Shown piece by piece: positions 20,101-28,770 of a DNA stretch of 64,000 nucleotides. The notes under the pieces are model-generated. The model saw nothing but the letters and a program-made list of their open reading frames with translations. It made no database searches and was not told the DNA's origin. The first letter of the stretch is position 1, and every line of letters begins with the position of its first letter. The translations under genes and the position numbers were made by a program. The DNA comes from Trichopria drosophilae (lineage: Eukaryota > Arthropoda > Insecta > Hymenoptera > Diapriidae), in assembly GCA_030407085.1 (NCBI GenBank), contig CM059582.1:210644001-210708000 (forward strand), written 5' to 3'.

Positions 20101-22698
20101 TTCGTTGATAGGATACGCACTTGCCAGGAAGCAAATGTTCCCAGAATGTGGGATTTCCCAAGTCCCAGTCCAGCGTTGTACAAGCCTCTGAACACGACTG
20201 CATATTAACCCAGTAATTCCTATCATTCCAGATGCTTTCGACCCCGAGAAACAGTTCGTTGGTTTTACTATCGGACAGTGGAAATTGCGTTCCCGAGGGT
20301 GGATCAATGAAGAATGGTTCGCAGATCTCTTCGGCACGAGGTCCGCCTGGTTCTGGTGGAAGAACCAGCACCCATGCGTGGAGCCGCCTGCCGTAGTACG
20401 GATCCGGTGGAGGAGCCTCCAATTCCTAGGACCAACAATTTCTCGAGCAAATGAAACATTTCGTTTACTGCTTAAATTCAACTATAGTGGTTTCTAAAAT
20501 TTCCATAAATACAATATTTACTACTTGTTGATCTTAAGGTACGAGGTTCTGGGTATTTCTTTAGAATTTATACTCTGTTGCAAAAAATGCGAAGGAAACA
20601 AGTACATTTCCATCAATTTCTCGAAAACTTGTTATATGCTATTTCTTCATAAGAGGAGGACAAAACTATACTGCTAGCAGGAAAGCTGTTAAATGTGGTA
20701 TACCACGAGGTTGGAACTTACCGATTTTTCGTGGTAGCTTACTTGTAGTCGACCAACTAAATCGCATAGTGTCGCGTCGAGCACCTGGTGCCCCCCACCA
20801 CTGGCGATTCTCGCGCATTTTCTCCTTCAAGCCCCCCCCCCCAAACCACAAAAATAGAGCTTCGGGAGTTAAAAGGAATAGATGTATGGAGTGGGGGCAC
20901 AAGGTGCTCTGAGCGACATTGTGCAGATTAGTTCATCCCGTCGCAAGTTTCGTAGCGTAGCATAGGAATGCCATCTTCGTGGGTCATACTCGTTATACTT
21001 AGGGTGGATTTTGATACAGGAAGGAAAATAGGAATTATGGAGTGAGAATTATAACACTTTTTTATTCAGCTAATACAAATCCTTTCTATACAGTTTGGAT
21101 TTCATTTTATGCTATTGTCAATGAATTCGAAAGTTTAATAAGAATGAGCTGTGCAGAAGAATATTGTTTCTGTACTGAAATTAAATCCACATTTTTTTAA
21201 TAACACTATCTAAGCTTCCTGAAAGTGGCTAGATTACAAATTAATAGTTACAGATTCTAGGGCCATCAATTTTTCAAAATATCAAAATTGTGAATATAAT
21301 ATGGTGGAAGAACTTGTAAAAATTACCTACAATCCACTGAAAACTACAAGGAAAGAACGAATTGGTTAGAATAACTTGGTTAGGATGACCGTTTCTTTGT
21401 TTATAATAATTGGGAGCATCTTCCGAAGGTGTCCAAATGAATGAGAACCAGATGAATGATAATTTGTCACTAAGTTGACATTAATCATTTCTTAAAACTA
21501 TTACATTTAATAGTTTCGTGACTAGTGGGAATTAGTGATAACTGCACCGAGAGAAATGTTTGTTTACAGATAATGTAATAGCTTCATAATAAAGCTAACA
21601 GAATTTAGATTTTGATCTTAAGGTAAGGTACTTTATCCTGAAGTTTCCGTAATCTGTGATTCGTTTAAATTTGTTATGTTAATAATTAATATAAGAATTT
21701 TAAATATTAATGTTAGGATTATTACGTGACATATAGTACATTTACGCGTTTACAGTTTCGCCGAAACTGAGATAAACAAACATACACTCCCAAAGTCATT
21801 CGATTTTTTATGAATTTTTCGACGCATTGTTGACATGCGCAGTTCAAACGACAGAGTTTAATGTAGGATTTATTAACAGTTAACGAACGCTCATTGAATG
21901 TTAAAATATACGCGTTAATATAAAATAACATTACAGGAAAGTCCTGATATTTTTATCTCAAAGTTACGTGGCGTTTTTGACTTTAGAAATACTGTTATAA
22001 TTTAATACCTAACACTAACTGTAGTTAGTGCAAGAGCCTTGAAATTACCTTACATTAACTATTAGTAAATAATTTCTCTGAGTGTGAGTGATTCAATAAC
22101 CACGAGCGGAATGCGAATGATTTAATCACGTGAATTTCGAGTTTTGTGCAAAACCTGTGACATAACATTCATTACCGTACAGTATTATCACTTATCCGCA
22201 CAGAATTTGAGAAAAGATATTATTTTCATTTGCGTATTGGAGCGACAGAATGATAAGTAACGTGTAAAATGTTGACACAAGTATTCAGTTAAGTTTCGAT
22301 AAAAATATAGCTGTACTTTTTAAAAGTGTAATTAGTACATATTATACCTCTATTTCCTTCAGTCGTTGCTTCTCCCGCATTTCTTCTTTATTCAAAGCCT
22401 CCTGTTGTTCCAATTCCTCCATCTCGAGTAAGAACTTGCTCTGAAAGTCAGGTGGTTCTTTCAGCTGATATTTAGGAACCTCTTCTTCTGGTACAGGTGG
22501 CGGTTCTTTTTCTTTGGGCCAAAAGGGATAGTCGGTGCGGGTTAGGTCGCATTTGCATATTTCTTTTGTTGCATAGCCACTAACTACAAAGGCATTATAA
22601 GCTTGACCAAGAAGAAGACTCGCTAGAAAGGTTGCGTATTCGAAACAATTGCCCTGCTGACTGTACACCAAGTACGTGGGTGACTTTAATACTTTAGG
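1939..22698 (-). CDS. DRC7: Dynein regulatory complex subunit 7 (DRC7/CCDC135), C-terminal nine exons
   Basis: DRC7 is part of the nexin-dynein regulatory complex between outer doublets of motile cilia and sperm flagella; the fly orthologue is lost boys (lobo). Nine minus-strand exons join in frame: 22698-22348, 20425-19999, 14569-14312, 11416-11260, 6261-6192, 4548-4336, 4116-3895, 2965-2729, 2118-1939. They total 2115 nt, or 704 residues plus TGA. A transglutaminase-like papain-fold core is visible with Cys18 (QQGNCFEYA), His133 (GRRLHAWVLV) and Asp158 (FFIDPPSG), counting from the first residue seen. The C-terminal third is charged and helical and ends in QLNRHRELAP...YNHPRLG, as in vertebrate DRC7. 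Every junction has AG/GT borders and matching phase. The N-terminal ~180 residues and the promoter were not found and should lie above 22698. Two Chapaev-like transposons sit in the introns. Family assignment rests on remembered sequence alignment; no search was run. Confidence 0.93.
2729..2965 (-). CDS. DRC7: DRC7 exon h (coiled coil)
   Basis: 237 nt, 79 codons, phase 0 at both ends. The acceptor is tttttacAG|GCGGAAAAG and the donor is GTGCAG|GTAAAA. It contains LRVQTQRDMKQEIDILEPYL, then QAAQIRYECIVDNIQQQVSR and a Leu/Gln/Glu-rich heptad-like tail. It is equivalent to vertebrate LRQVETQLDYLAPFLAQL and the following RLKDECLSDFKQRLINKAN. Confidence 0.92.
3360..3790 (+). repeat. Degenerate repeat with AAAATGGCGGATTCAATATG motif
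   Basis: Four related units at about 3371, 3536, 3656 and 3763, 107-165 bp apart. Each contains a version of AAAATGGCGGATNCAATATGG, and the middle two share TACGAATCTGGAGTCAGATT. It lies in the intron between DRC7 exons g and h. The same motif recurs in reverse at 8980-9290, 12500-12620, 13495-13660 and 55585-55775. Confidence 0.7.
3895..4116 (-). CDS. DRC7: DRC7 exon g
   Basis: 222 nt, 74 codons, phase 0 at both ends. The acceptor is cgtattttgcAG|CCTGATTTC and the donor is GAAAAG|GTAATA. It encodes PDFMAPPEKYLDLFFLLDKM then a Glu/Arg-rich stretch and LPKLSVSLYDENRNEEAKTG. The last part aligns with the vertebrate HTLTISIYDTKRNEKSKEY motif. The intron to exon f is short (219 bp). Confidence 0.92.
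4336..4548 (-). CDS. DRC7: DRC7 exon f
   Basis: 213 nt, 71 codons, phase 0 at both ends. The acceptor is gacattcAG|AGAATTACT and the donor is GGTTACAAT|GTAGGT. It encodes RITEKFHRNKSIPPGEDVMT, then IFDFENDEILLKYHYEEGKI and the EPEMTLGYN end. The vertebrate counterpart is KITERFFRNPAKPAEEDVAE...LRYHCREDHITASKR...TPDMCISFEV. A second AG lies two bases inside the acceptor (4548-4547). Confidence 0.91.
4765..4900. mobile_element. Small palindromic MITE, first copy
   Basis: The arm AGTTCAGAATAATCTCCATA (from 4765), continuing to CTCTAAAAGAG, is mirrored by CTCTTTTAGAGCACATTTTG and ATTCTAAACT, ending at 4900. Length is about 136 bp, with no coding. Related palindromic sequence follows at 5395-5560 and partly at 5590-5670, sharing the AGTTCAGAAAACWCTCAYAA motif. 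Confidence 0.65.
5395..5670. repeat. Diverged palindromic MITE copies
   Basis: GGATGACCTCCCAATGTATC at the left and ACTTTGGGAGGTCATTTAGA at the right of 5400-5560 form arms. The interior CAAGTTCAGAAAACTCTCAT matches the copy at 4765-4900. A further partial copy (ACACATTATGAGATCATTCT) lies at about 5638-5660. Confidence 0.5.
6192..6261 (-). CDS. DRC7: DRC7 microexon e (23 codons)
   Basis: 70 nt, one completing base plus 23 codons ending at phase 0. The acceptor is tatgttatAG|AATGGCCG and the donor is AATTGCG|GTAAAT. It encodes MAEFQSEKMLDVSATDIHNR then QIA. It fills the gap between DDFLHMR and RITEKFHRN, where vertebrate DRC7 has about 25 residues with the same Phe at position 4 and an Asn-x-Arg just before the Ile. 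Phase fits both neighbours exactly. The acceptor is only about 35 bp from the end of the Chapaev-like element at 6299. Confidence 0.8.
6994..7431 (+). pseudogene. Chapaev-like transposase, N-terminal zinc-finger part
   Basis: 145 codons from ATG at 6994 (MCDNRNKFCFICGLFVDKQH). Paired cysteines and histidines (CFICG, CVECSSK, CYFCK...HGHH) form two or three probable zinc-binding units, the DNA-binding head of this transposase group. It ends at TGA 7429-7431 without reaching a DDE region. The stop overlaps the start of the C-terminal fragment in another frame, which fits an internal deletion. Whether the short protein is made is unknown; it could bind element ends without catalysis. Confidence 0.7.
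7428..7790 (+). pseudogene. Chapaev-like transposase, C-terminal part
   Basis: Open frame of 120 codons with no credible ATG at its head. It contains FNALCEKFLGNTKSPDYVAV, MSIKIHFLHSHLDFFPENLG and MLAEYCWSLIR, a block I recognise from the C-terminus of many arthropod Chapaev-type transposases. It begins after the deletion junction near 7400-7440. The catalytic acidic residues should lie in the missing middle, so no active enzyme can come from this copy. Confidence 0.75.
8980..9480 (-). repeat. Degenerate ATGGCGG-type repeat, reverse orientation
   Basis: Units GCCATATTGGATCTGCCATT (about 9191), CCGTATTGGATTTTCCATTC (about 9094) and weaker ones near 8979 and 9430 are reverse relatives of the units at 3360-3790. 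They are intronic and non-coding. Confidence 0.55.
9764..10051 (+). CDS. Unrecognised small ORF (95 codons)
   Basis: ATG at 9764, stop TGA. It is antisense inside the DRC7 intron between exons d and e. The middle contains a hydrophobic stretch (YYIIEAFIMFLLNDVLP) that could be one membrane helix or a buried helix, followed by LERIKVFAALTPYYREPRAN. I recognise no family. It may be a chance ORF, a decayed exon or a transposon remnant. Confidence 0.15.
   Translation: MHLVLLDNYPLAKALIGSASSNTEFGEDKISDIKINDDFRRILSYYIIEAFIMFLLNDVLPQTLERIKVFAALTPYYREPRANQNLSLSDSTTLT
10052..11259. other. DRC7 intron, nothing recognised
   Basis: AT-rich sequence with no long ORF, palindrome or repeat that I could support. 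Confidence 0.5.
11260..11416 (-). CDS. DRC7: DRC7 exon d
   Basis: 157 nt, phase 1 in and phase 2 out. The acceptor is ttttctttgcAG|AACATCGA and the donor is CATATGCG|GTAAAT. It encodes EHRYISTNADVVDVSRTLKF, then YDVVRLDGLARLEMSPTSLI and EYIGRDDFLHM, equivalent to the vertebrate YETARVDGLMKREETP...YYQGRPDFLSYR segment. The last two bases (CG) are completed to Arg by the first base of the microexon. Confidence 0.91.
12232..12360. repeat. CAT/ATC microsatellite
   Basis: Imperfect CATCAT repeats with CAC and CGT variants. Read in frame it gives a His-rich peptide, which I treat as an artefact. It lies in the DRC7 intron between exons c and d. Confidence 0.85.
12495..12640 (-). repeat. Single unit of the ATGGCGG-type repeat
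   Basis: GCCATGTTGGATCCGCCATT at about 12512 followed by TTGATTTTTAAAATATTAC, a reverse relative of the 3360-3790 units. It is intronic. Confidence 0.55.
13490..13660 (-). repeat. ATGGCGG-type repeat, two units
   Basis: CGCCATATTGAATCCGCCAT near 13498 and GGCTATATTGAATTGGTCAT near 13604, about 107 bp apart. The spacing resembles the first cluster. Confidence 0.6.
14312..14569 (-). CDS. DRC7: DRC7 exon c
   Basis: 258 nt, phase 1 in and phase 1 out. The acceptor is taaattttcAG|ACTTTGAA and the donor is TGTAAAG|GTATCA. It encodes DFERRYPHPVRITFYRKCKL, then FPPYCRVDGLVEKITTYHDY, and ends YYARGRPDACK. This corresponds to the vertebrate stretch around NSNGLVSRLTTYEDL and FKPGHPQAL. The intron to exon b is about 5.4 kb, most of it the Chapaev-like element at 14856-19296 nested in a MITE. 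Confidence 0.92.
14856..19296 (+). mobile_element. Chapaev-like transposon with ~0.9-kb TIRs and decayed transposase
   Basis: The ends are CACGGTGAGCTTCGATTAGG...and its inverse, finishing GCTCACCGTG at 19296. The target duplication is ACGA (14852-14855 and 19297-19300). The TIRs run 14856-15814 and 18386-19296 and are nearly identical. The left arm has gained a small palindrome near 15168-15285 that is absent from the right. A diverged second copy of the inner TIR segment lies at 15855-15950. A frameshifted transposase occupies 16050-18306. The whole element sits in the DRC7 intron between exons b and c. Confidence 0.88.
16050..18306 (+). pseudogene. Chapaev-like transposase, broken by frameshifts and stops
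   Basis: Begins at ATG 16050 with NHEENWKFVCLLCLG in one frame. It shifts before the stop at 16182 to VVCSGCKRNLYLHRNDPTKK and CDCDLCIIAR (cysteine-pair zinc finger). After in-frame stops at 16447 and beyond it resumes (16597-17421) with a long helical region and LHLKFGIDGGGNFF-type strand (17270). It shifts near 17350 to TVATDLKLANILVGIMSHSS and CTWCYVSKN, shifts again near 17760 to ELHLMLGVVNTLYTHLL, and finally near 18125 to HVVDFCEHAQKALGFFSEQ. It ends at TAA 18304-18306. The FGIDGGG and ATDLKL aspartates look like the first two acidic catalytic positions. At least four shifts mean no full product. Confidence 0.85.
19999..20425 (-). CDS. DRC7: DRC7 exon b (core, His and Asp)
   Basis: 427 nt, entering at phase 0 and leaving at phase 1. 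The acceptor is ttggtcctAG|GAATTGGAG and the donor is TTTAG|GTATGT. It carries GRRLHAWVLVLPP and FFIDPPSG, followed by LGVESIWNDRNYWVNMQ and WDLGNPTFWEHLLPG. These match the conserved vertebrate DRC7 segments LGIESLWNHKNYWINMQ and FDLGDPVRWEYMLLG in order and spacing. The exon ends in DMPASYVSKITIHSL, whose split codon is completed as Asp in exon c. Confidence 0.93.
20715..20985 (-). mobile_element. MITE family B, copy 1
   Basis: Inverse orientation. CGTCGAGCACCTGGTGCCCC at the left and CAGATTAGTTCATCCCGTCG at the right match the copies at 41575, 44235, 58080 and 62400. The interior carries a poly-C run. It lies in the DRC7 intron between exons a and b. Confidence 0.65.
20986..22347. other. 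DRC7 intron a-b, remainder
   Basis: AT-rich, no recognisable gene or repeat. Short ORFs here have no family resemblance. Confidence 0.5.
22348..22698 (-). CDS. DRC7: DRC7 exon a (transglutaminase-like core, Cys)
   Basis: First exon found, 117 codons, phase 0 at both ends. The acceptor is tttctgtttcAG before CCTAAAGTA and the donor is GAG|GTATAAT. It encodes the YLVYSQQGNCFEYATFL segment with the nucleophile-position Cys. A Glu/Lys-rich, probably coiled-coil stretch follows (residues ~75-117) and corresponds to the KEKKRLREEE linker of vertebrate DRC7. The reading frame is open upstream of the acceptor only briefly. It begins mid-protein, so at least one more coding exon lies at higher coordinates. 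Confidence 0.92.
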
Positions 22699-24229
22699 CT
22701 GAAACAGAAAAAGATATTTTAGAGTTGATCGTCATTCATATAATAAAAGATGTTTATTAAACAGAAATATGTTATGTATTGTTTTCTTTGATCGATACGT
22801 ATGGGTTATCTTAATAATACACACATCCTCTCTTAATGCAATGTTGTTAATGTTGTGTTCGCCAGGGGTAGAAATATTGTTTATAGCGTTCTGCTATGGA
22901 AGTGGGTTTCTGCTTACATTATATAAAAAAGTAGTTTAGCAATGAGCCATAGCATCTACTAGTTTTTATTTTACATTAAGTTTTTCTTAAAGTGGAAATT
23001 ATAAAAAAACTTCTTGATAGCATAATTGACGGAGTTAATTTCAATGGATAATTTTGTGGCGATAATTAGTTTTGCCTGATGGATTATAAACGACATTTAG
23101 GTGCATTTGTTAAAATAACATGTGTTATTCTGAAAATCGCGGACTATACGGCTTCACAATAATAAAAAATATGAACTATGATTTTAGAAGCAGTGAAACC
23201 CAAACGAAACTACAGTCAATAACGTTCCGTATAAAAATTGTTTATCGGCTGTCGGTAACATAACGTTGTAAGTGCTCTTTCCTGCATTACCAACGGTCGG
23301 TTCGTTACCATCGTGGGATAATGAGCAGGACTCGTTTTTTTTACACAAGTGACATCTAGGAAAAATAACTGAATCGAAACGCATGTTGCCGACGAGTAAG
23401 GGAAATAATAATCATAATAACAATAATAATGAGAATATAATGTATATATGTAGGGATATCCCCGTCACGTTAAAGTAGTGAAGAGGGGATGCGACGGTGA
23501 AAGAGGTGGTGGCGCCATGGGAGGGGGGTGTATACACTCAAACGTAAACACGTGGTACGACAAGTATGCGGCATAGACTTGAATGAAATTACATAATATA
23601 AGAGTAGCTCTTCTGAGTGAAACGACCCTAACGGAGGAACTTATCCCATGAAATTCCGGCCGTGGAAAAGGAAGATGACATTGACACTGAAAGTGTGCAT
23701 CCAGATTGCACGATACGATTTTTCATTCTTATTCCCTCTCTATCTTACTCTTTCTCTTTCATGGTCTCTTTCTCTCCTATACTCTCGTGTTCTCCCACTC
23801 TAATTCTGGGCGTTGCTCTTTCTCTTTCTGTTACTGCGCGATGTTAGCGATATATATTTCTCTCTGAAATAGAGGCCACATATATGAGCTGGCGTACACG
23901 TGCGTGTGCGATCAGCTGATCGGACGATCACCTGTTTTCCCCTCGTGCGGCGCACCGAGTTTTTCTTCATCGTATAGTCGTCCTGCTTTTTTGTTACTGC
24001 TCGAGCGTTCCTAAAATCATACTTTAGATGTAATCGTTTCGCAATGTTTTCGCCAAGAGTTCATAAAGGTTCGATGTTTGACGTGAACCAAAACTTAAGC
24101 ATATACGAAGAAACTTTTTTGATAATTTGACAAATTGTGTCATTTATTTGTGGGGTCAATATCTGTCAAATTTGTAAATTGGATGATTGACGGTCTTACT
24201 AACGTTCAGAAAAATAGTGTATGAGGAAA
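22699..24229. other. Upstream side of DRC7 exons: intron or promoter side
   Basis: No further DRC7 exon was recognised here. At 23700-23870 there is a pyrimidine-rich block (CTCTTTCTCTTTC type). A perfect 14-bp palindrome CGATCAGCTGATCG at 23910-23923 stands in a GC-richer patch (23880-24010). The patch could be regulatory. Confidence 0.4.
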
Positions 24230-25110
24230 GCGGGTGCACCTCAAAAACCCGATAAATCGTAAAAGAGACACTTTAAAAACGCGACATTTCAAAAAAATAG
24301 ACTTTCAAAATATGTGTGCCTTTTGAAATGACCGGTTTTTGAATGTCTGTTTTTTTTAAATGTCCGGTTCTCGATTTTTAAATGTTTATTTTGTGATTTG
24401 TCGGGTTTCTGAGGTGCAACGAGTAAAGCTTGTGGCATAAATGAATAATTGGATCGAGTTTGTTTATATACATTGATTTCTGAGTACACCTCAAAATCCC
24501 GACAATTCACAAAACAGACACTTCAAAAACTCGACTTTCAAAAACCAGAAATTTAAAAAAACAGACGTTTAAAAAATCAGACATTTCAAAAACAGACATT
24601 TAAAAAACAGACATTAAAAATAGATATTGAAAGCCAGGACATTTCAAAATGCAGGGTGCATTTCAAAAACCCGACAAATCGTAAAACAGACACAAAAATC
24701 AGACATTCAAAAACCAGATATTTCAAAAACGAGATATTGAAAACAACAGACATTAAAAAACAAGCCATTTAAGAAAACAGATACTAAAAAGTCAGACAAT
24801 TAAAGAACAGACATTTCAAAATGTAGAGATATTTTGAATCTTTATTTTGTTAAATGTCTGATTTTTGAATGTATGGGTTTTTGATGTTGGGTTTTTGAAG
24901 TGTCTGATTTGTGATTTGTCGGGTTTTTGAGTCGCACCCCTGGTTTTGAATGTCCGTATTTTAAAATATCCGGCTTTTGAATGTATGTTTTCGAAATGAC
25001 TGGTTTTTTAGTTTTTTGAACGTAAGTTTTTTGAAAGGTCTTGTTTTTTAATGTCTGTTATTTAAAGTGTCTGATTTGGGATTTGTCGGGTTTTAGATGC
25101 GTGATTTCGT
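24230..25110. repeat. Low-complexity hairpin repeat (CAGACATTTAAAAA type)
   Basis: Dozens of ~15-20-bp degenerate units such as AAAAACAGACATTTCAAAAA appear in one orientation, then TTTTTGAATGTCTGTTTTTT in the other, several times. GTGCACCTCAAAAACCCGAC-like headings recur (about 24235, 24485, 24655) and their inverse GTCGGGTTTTTGAGTCGCAC is near 24918. The whole stretch could fold into large hairpins. Related short hairpins lie at 3060-3115 and 28590-28770. Confidence 0.75.
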
Positions 25111-25213
25111 AATATTTATTTTCATAATTTTTGTATTTCTATATAGTTTTCTTTCTCTACTCACAAAAATGTGTTATCCTAACTCTATCAACTAGTAATA
25201 CCTATGCAATTAA

Positions 25214-26018
25214 CCCATTAAGTCCCAAAAATGCAAAATTTGTAGCTTACGTTTTAGCTCAGAAAAAGTAAGAAAATCTTTTGGAAAATACCCAACCCTA
25301 CTATTTTCGGGTATGCTCTACACGATAAAATGGTTTAAAAATTTCAAAAATTTGATTTTCAATTGTTAATAACAATTTAAAAAAAAATTCTATTTTTTTA
25401 TGAAAAATTTTGTATCAATTAAAAATTTGAGTGGGAAGGATTTTTTTCTGTCGTAAATATGCACAAAGGTGCACAAAATATCTAAACTTCACAACCAGCT
25501 TTGGTTTTTTATCGTACGATTTTTTTAAACAAAATGGCGGACAAAAAACGAAAGCTAAAAAATCAAACGTTCATTTTACTATTGTTTTTGACGTTTGTTC
25601 ATTGGAATCGTGCTAATTATTCAATTATTTCAGTAAAAATATACTTAAATATAATATTTTTTCAAAGAATAACTATAAAAAGGGTTAAATATGAAAAATA
25701 ATGTTTTTAAGGTTTTAAAAAGCCGTTTTTAAGGTTTCTCGTTATTATTTCAGAATATAACAGAAACTAATGCAAGAACCTGAATATCGTTGAATTTTGA
25801 AATGCTGACTGATGATCTGATACTTTTAGGGTAAAATTCATAATATAGACATAGACATAGACATTGGTCAGTTTTACTTGCCACTTTATGCCACCATTCG
25901 GCTAATCATACCTAAAATAGTAGGGTTGGGTATTTTCCAAAAGATTTTCTTACTTTTTCACAAAGTTTCCTAAGCTAAAACGTAAGTTACGAATTTTGCC
26001 TTTTTGGGAATTAATGGG
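25214..26018. mobile_element. piggyBac-type MITE (805 bp, TTAA flanks)
   Basis: TTAA at 25210-25213 precedes CCCATTAAGTCCCAAAAATG, and the right end GGAATTAATGGG is followed by TTAA at 26019-26022. The inverted arms are about 105-115 bp and include GAAAATCTTTTGGAAAATAC and ACCCTACTATTTT. TTAA duplication with CCC/GGG tips is the piggyBac signature. The interior has only a short Lys-rich ORF from about 25534 (MADKKRKLKNQTF) and no transposase, so it is non-autonomous. Confidence 0.82.
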
Positions 26019-26557
26019 TTAAATATCAACGTGAATCCATCATTTTTTGTGAACAAACCCGATTTTTAATTAAGGAGTAATGTTGAGATGGAGGATTTCT
26101 TATGCATTATCAAAAAGAGAAAACATATTTTTCTGTAGTATGTTTGGTCGATACGAGTTGCAAATTTTGAGTTTATTTTCGATTTGTTTTGATGTTGCCA
26201 TTTATTAATTTCATTGTTTTTCAATGATTGAGAAATAGGTCGGGAACATATTGATTTTACTGCAGGGTACTGCATTTATAATGTCACTTTGCCTCAGAAA
26301 CCCACAACCGACACAAGCAGAAAGTAAATTGTATTAAATCCAAGCAGTCTTTACTACGGGGACTTACGAAACTTAAAATAGCGATTAAAATTCAAAATAT
26401 AAAACAGACAATTTTTATGAACAGGTACACCTGTATTTCATCTTGCCAAATATTTGTTTAGAATTTCTAAACAATGTATTGACTCGTAATTCATTCTAAT
26501 GATCTGTCAATATTGGTAGAAGTGTAGAAAATAATTTTGCATTATGTTTCATGAATG

Positions 26558-26737
26558 GACGGGGAACAAAGTTTCGAAAATCAAAACCCCGAAAGGCTAA
26601 AATTTCGATATTGCGTGAGTCCGATGTATTTTAATTTGCTTTCTTTTTGCCAAATTTTCCAAGACAAAGTAGAAAACCGTGCTATATCGAAATTTTGGCC
26701 TTTCGGTGTGTTCATTTTCGGAACTTTGTTCCCGTCA
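26558..26737. mobile_element. Palindromic MITE family C, copy 1
   Basis: The left arm CGGGGAACAAAGTTTCGAAA and right arm TTTCGGAACTTTGTTCCCG are inverse, and AAAATTTCGATATT / TATATCGAAATTTT continue the pairing inward. It matches the copy at 47183-47391 across the interior (TTTTAATTTGCTTTCTTTTT). Confidence 0.75.
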
Positions 26738-27059
26738 TGAACAAGCAAATTAAATTTACTGTACGTGTTCATTAAATTTCAATACAGTTTAAGAATGTGC
26801 ACTTTAAGTGCATGCACATCATTTTCAATGGGCTTTTGCTAATATTCAATTACATGCTCATGAAATCTCCACAAACATAACAAATATACTTGCCAGAAGT
26901 ATATACGGGAGGCCCTCCTTATTTTATACATTAGGAAATAACAGCCACAAATCATAAGATCAGTACTTTGTTACAAAATTCTCTAAATAGCGGGTACAAT
27001 TAAGCGGATTAAAACTGTTGATAGATTGGTCCAAAAATCGTACCTAATAACTATTGAGT

Positions 27060-28585
27060 GAAATTATTTAAAATATGTATCAAATAAATGTGGATTGGAG
27101 ACGGGCGCATATCAAATACAGCCAACAGTTTACAATCCTTAAGGTATGTTGTTTACGTTTCACGGGTGTTATTTGTTCATTTCTCGCGGTACTTAGAAAC
27201 GTTGTACCTTGCTATTAAATCAAAAGACAATAATTAGTATCTTACGAATATTCGACTGGTGTTGATCGTCCGTTTGTATCGTGTAAGTTTGGTAAAAATA
27301 TCATTTTTCCCCGTCTGTTTATAATTGCATTGCTTCCTGCCGATATCATAGAATAGGATTAAATTATATTAAGCATTTCAAGAAAATTATGAAGGAAACC
27401 TACGTGCATGTGCTGTGATATACACTCCTACGAAGTAACTGATGAAAATGTTAACGAAAATTATAACAATAACACTAATGACAATGACGATGATAATGAC
27501 GACGAGAATGATGCTGACGATCATGACAATGATGATGACGATTATACTGATATTAAAGCTGCTGAACGAAGTTCAATGCGTTTCCTAATAATAGTCTCAA
27601 AAACAACCTATTCCAAAACTGCTCAAAATGGATAAAAACTGAACAGAAACTGCACAAGAAGTATCCAGACAATTTTTAAGTTATCGTAAAACATCTACAT
27701 AATGTTACTTAAATTATCATCCAGAAACTAGACCAAAAAGTATTTAGGTTGTTCGTGTTAAATATTCGTTAGTTTATTACATATAGTCCGCAGATTATCT
27801 AAGATTATCGAAAAAAAATGTATGATTTTGTTACATTTTGTATGGAAATCATTTTATTACTCAGAAACTGGTCAGTACACAAGTTTATTTACCATAAACT
27901 GATCAAATGTCTACCCGAGCTACTGCATGTTAAATGCATTTTTATTGTGGTTTTTTTATAGTAGATTTTCCATTCGGTTGACACGGTCCATTTTTTGGGG
28001 TTATATACATGAAACTCTATGGAGAATGACATTAAATTTAAGATAGATACATGACTTTTTTGCTTATATTAAATTTAAGATCTGACATTAAAAGTCGTTT
28101 AAATGTGCTTCCAGCACATGTTTAGTATATTTAATGTATTTCCTTTTAACGGTGTACAAGAAACTCATAGAGAACTGTAGTCTAATGTTAATGCACGATG
28201 GTTCAGAATTGAAGTAAAGTTTAATAAAAAGTATAAAGAGTATTGTTTAGAGCATCATTTAGTGGTTCAAAATCACTAAAAGAATGCAAATCCTACCTGT
28301 TTTTTTTCTAAAATTACGATATTTCATTACAAACTATGTATTTTAGAATCTTAAATTTGTTTTCGGAATGGGAACCGGTGAATTAATAACAGTCCACAAA
28401 ACAATCGAAACTAAATTTTGTATAAAAATTACATTTTTTACACTTTATCGGTTTGAAAAAGTGCATTTCGAGTTTTCAAAAAAAGTAATGCATGAGTGCG
28501 TTACTTAGATAAAAATGGTTCGAACTACACTTTTTAATTTACCTTACTGGTACACTTTTTATACAATTTGAAAACCTATCGCTAT
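27060..28585. other. Non-coding stretch with a GAT microsatellite
   Basis: An imperfect GAT/AAT-rich trinucleotide tract at about 27440-27550 gives an Asn/Asp-rich reading frame, which I do not accept as a gene. Nothing else is recognised. Confidence 0.5.
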
Positions 28586-28589
28586 TTTC

Positions 28590-28770
28590 GGGTGCGGGTC
28601 GAAAAACCGACAAAACAAAAAGCCGACAGGTCGAAAACTAGACAAATTGATAATATAGTTATTTGTTGAAGTGTCGGTTTTTTAATGTCTGCTTTTTCAT
28701 CGTTCGTTTTTCGACTGTCGTATTTATGAACGGTCGGCTTTTTAAATTATCGCTTTTCCTAGCTGCAACC
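28590..28770. repeat. Hairpin low-complexity repeat (GTCGAAAAACCGACAAA type)
   Basis: GGTCGAAAAACCGACAAAAC and following units are mirrored by GTCGGTTTTTTAATGTCTGC and TTCGACTGTCG. The same GGGTCGAAAAACCGACAAAT phrase opens the short tract at 3062. Confidence 0.6.

Noticed and set aside
19967..20497. Other-frame and plus-strand ORFs over DRC7 exon b
   Set aside because: They overlap a conserved DRC7 exon whose frame is fixed by homology and splice phase.
22699..23400. Search for the preceding DRC7 exon, including the minus ORF at 23184-23384
   Set aside because: The translation lacks the expected WDxCAxFVxDFL-type segment seen in the family. No suitable acceptor/donor pair was found.
24230..25110. 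Possible CRISPR-like array of short repeats
   Set aside because: Repeats are degenerate, of unequal spacing and in both orientations, and the host is eukaryotic.
27408..27635. ORF giving an Asn/Asp-rich protein
   Set aside because: It is the reading of an imperfect GAT/AAT repeat. There is no domain or splice context.
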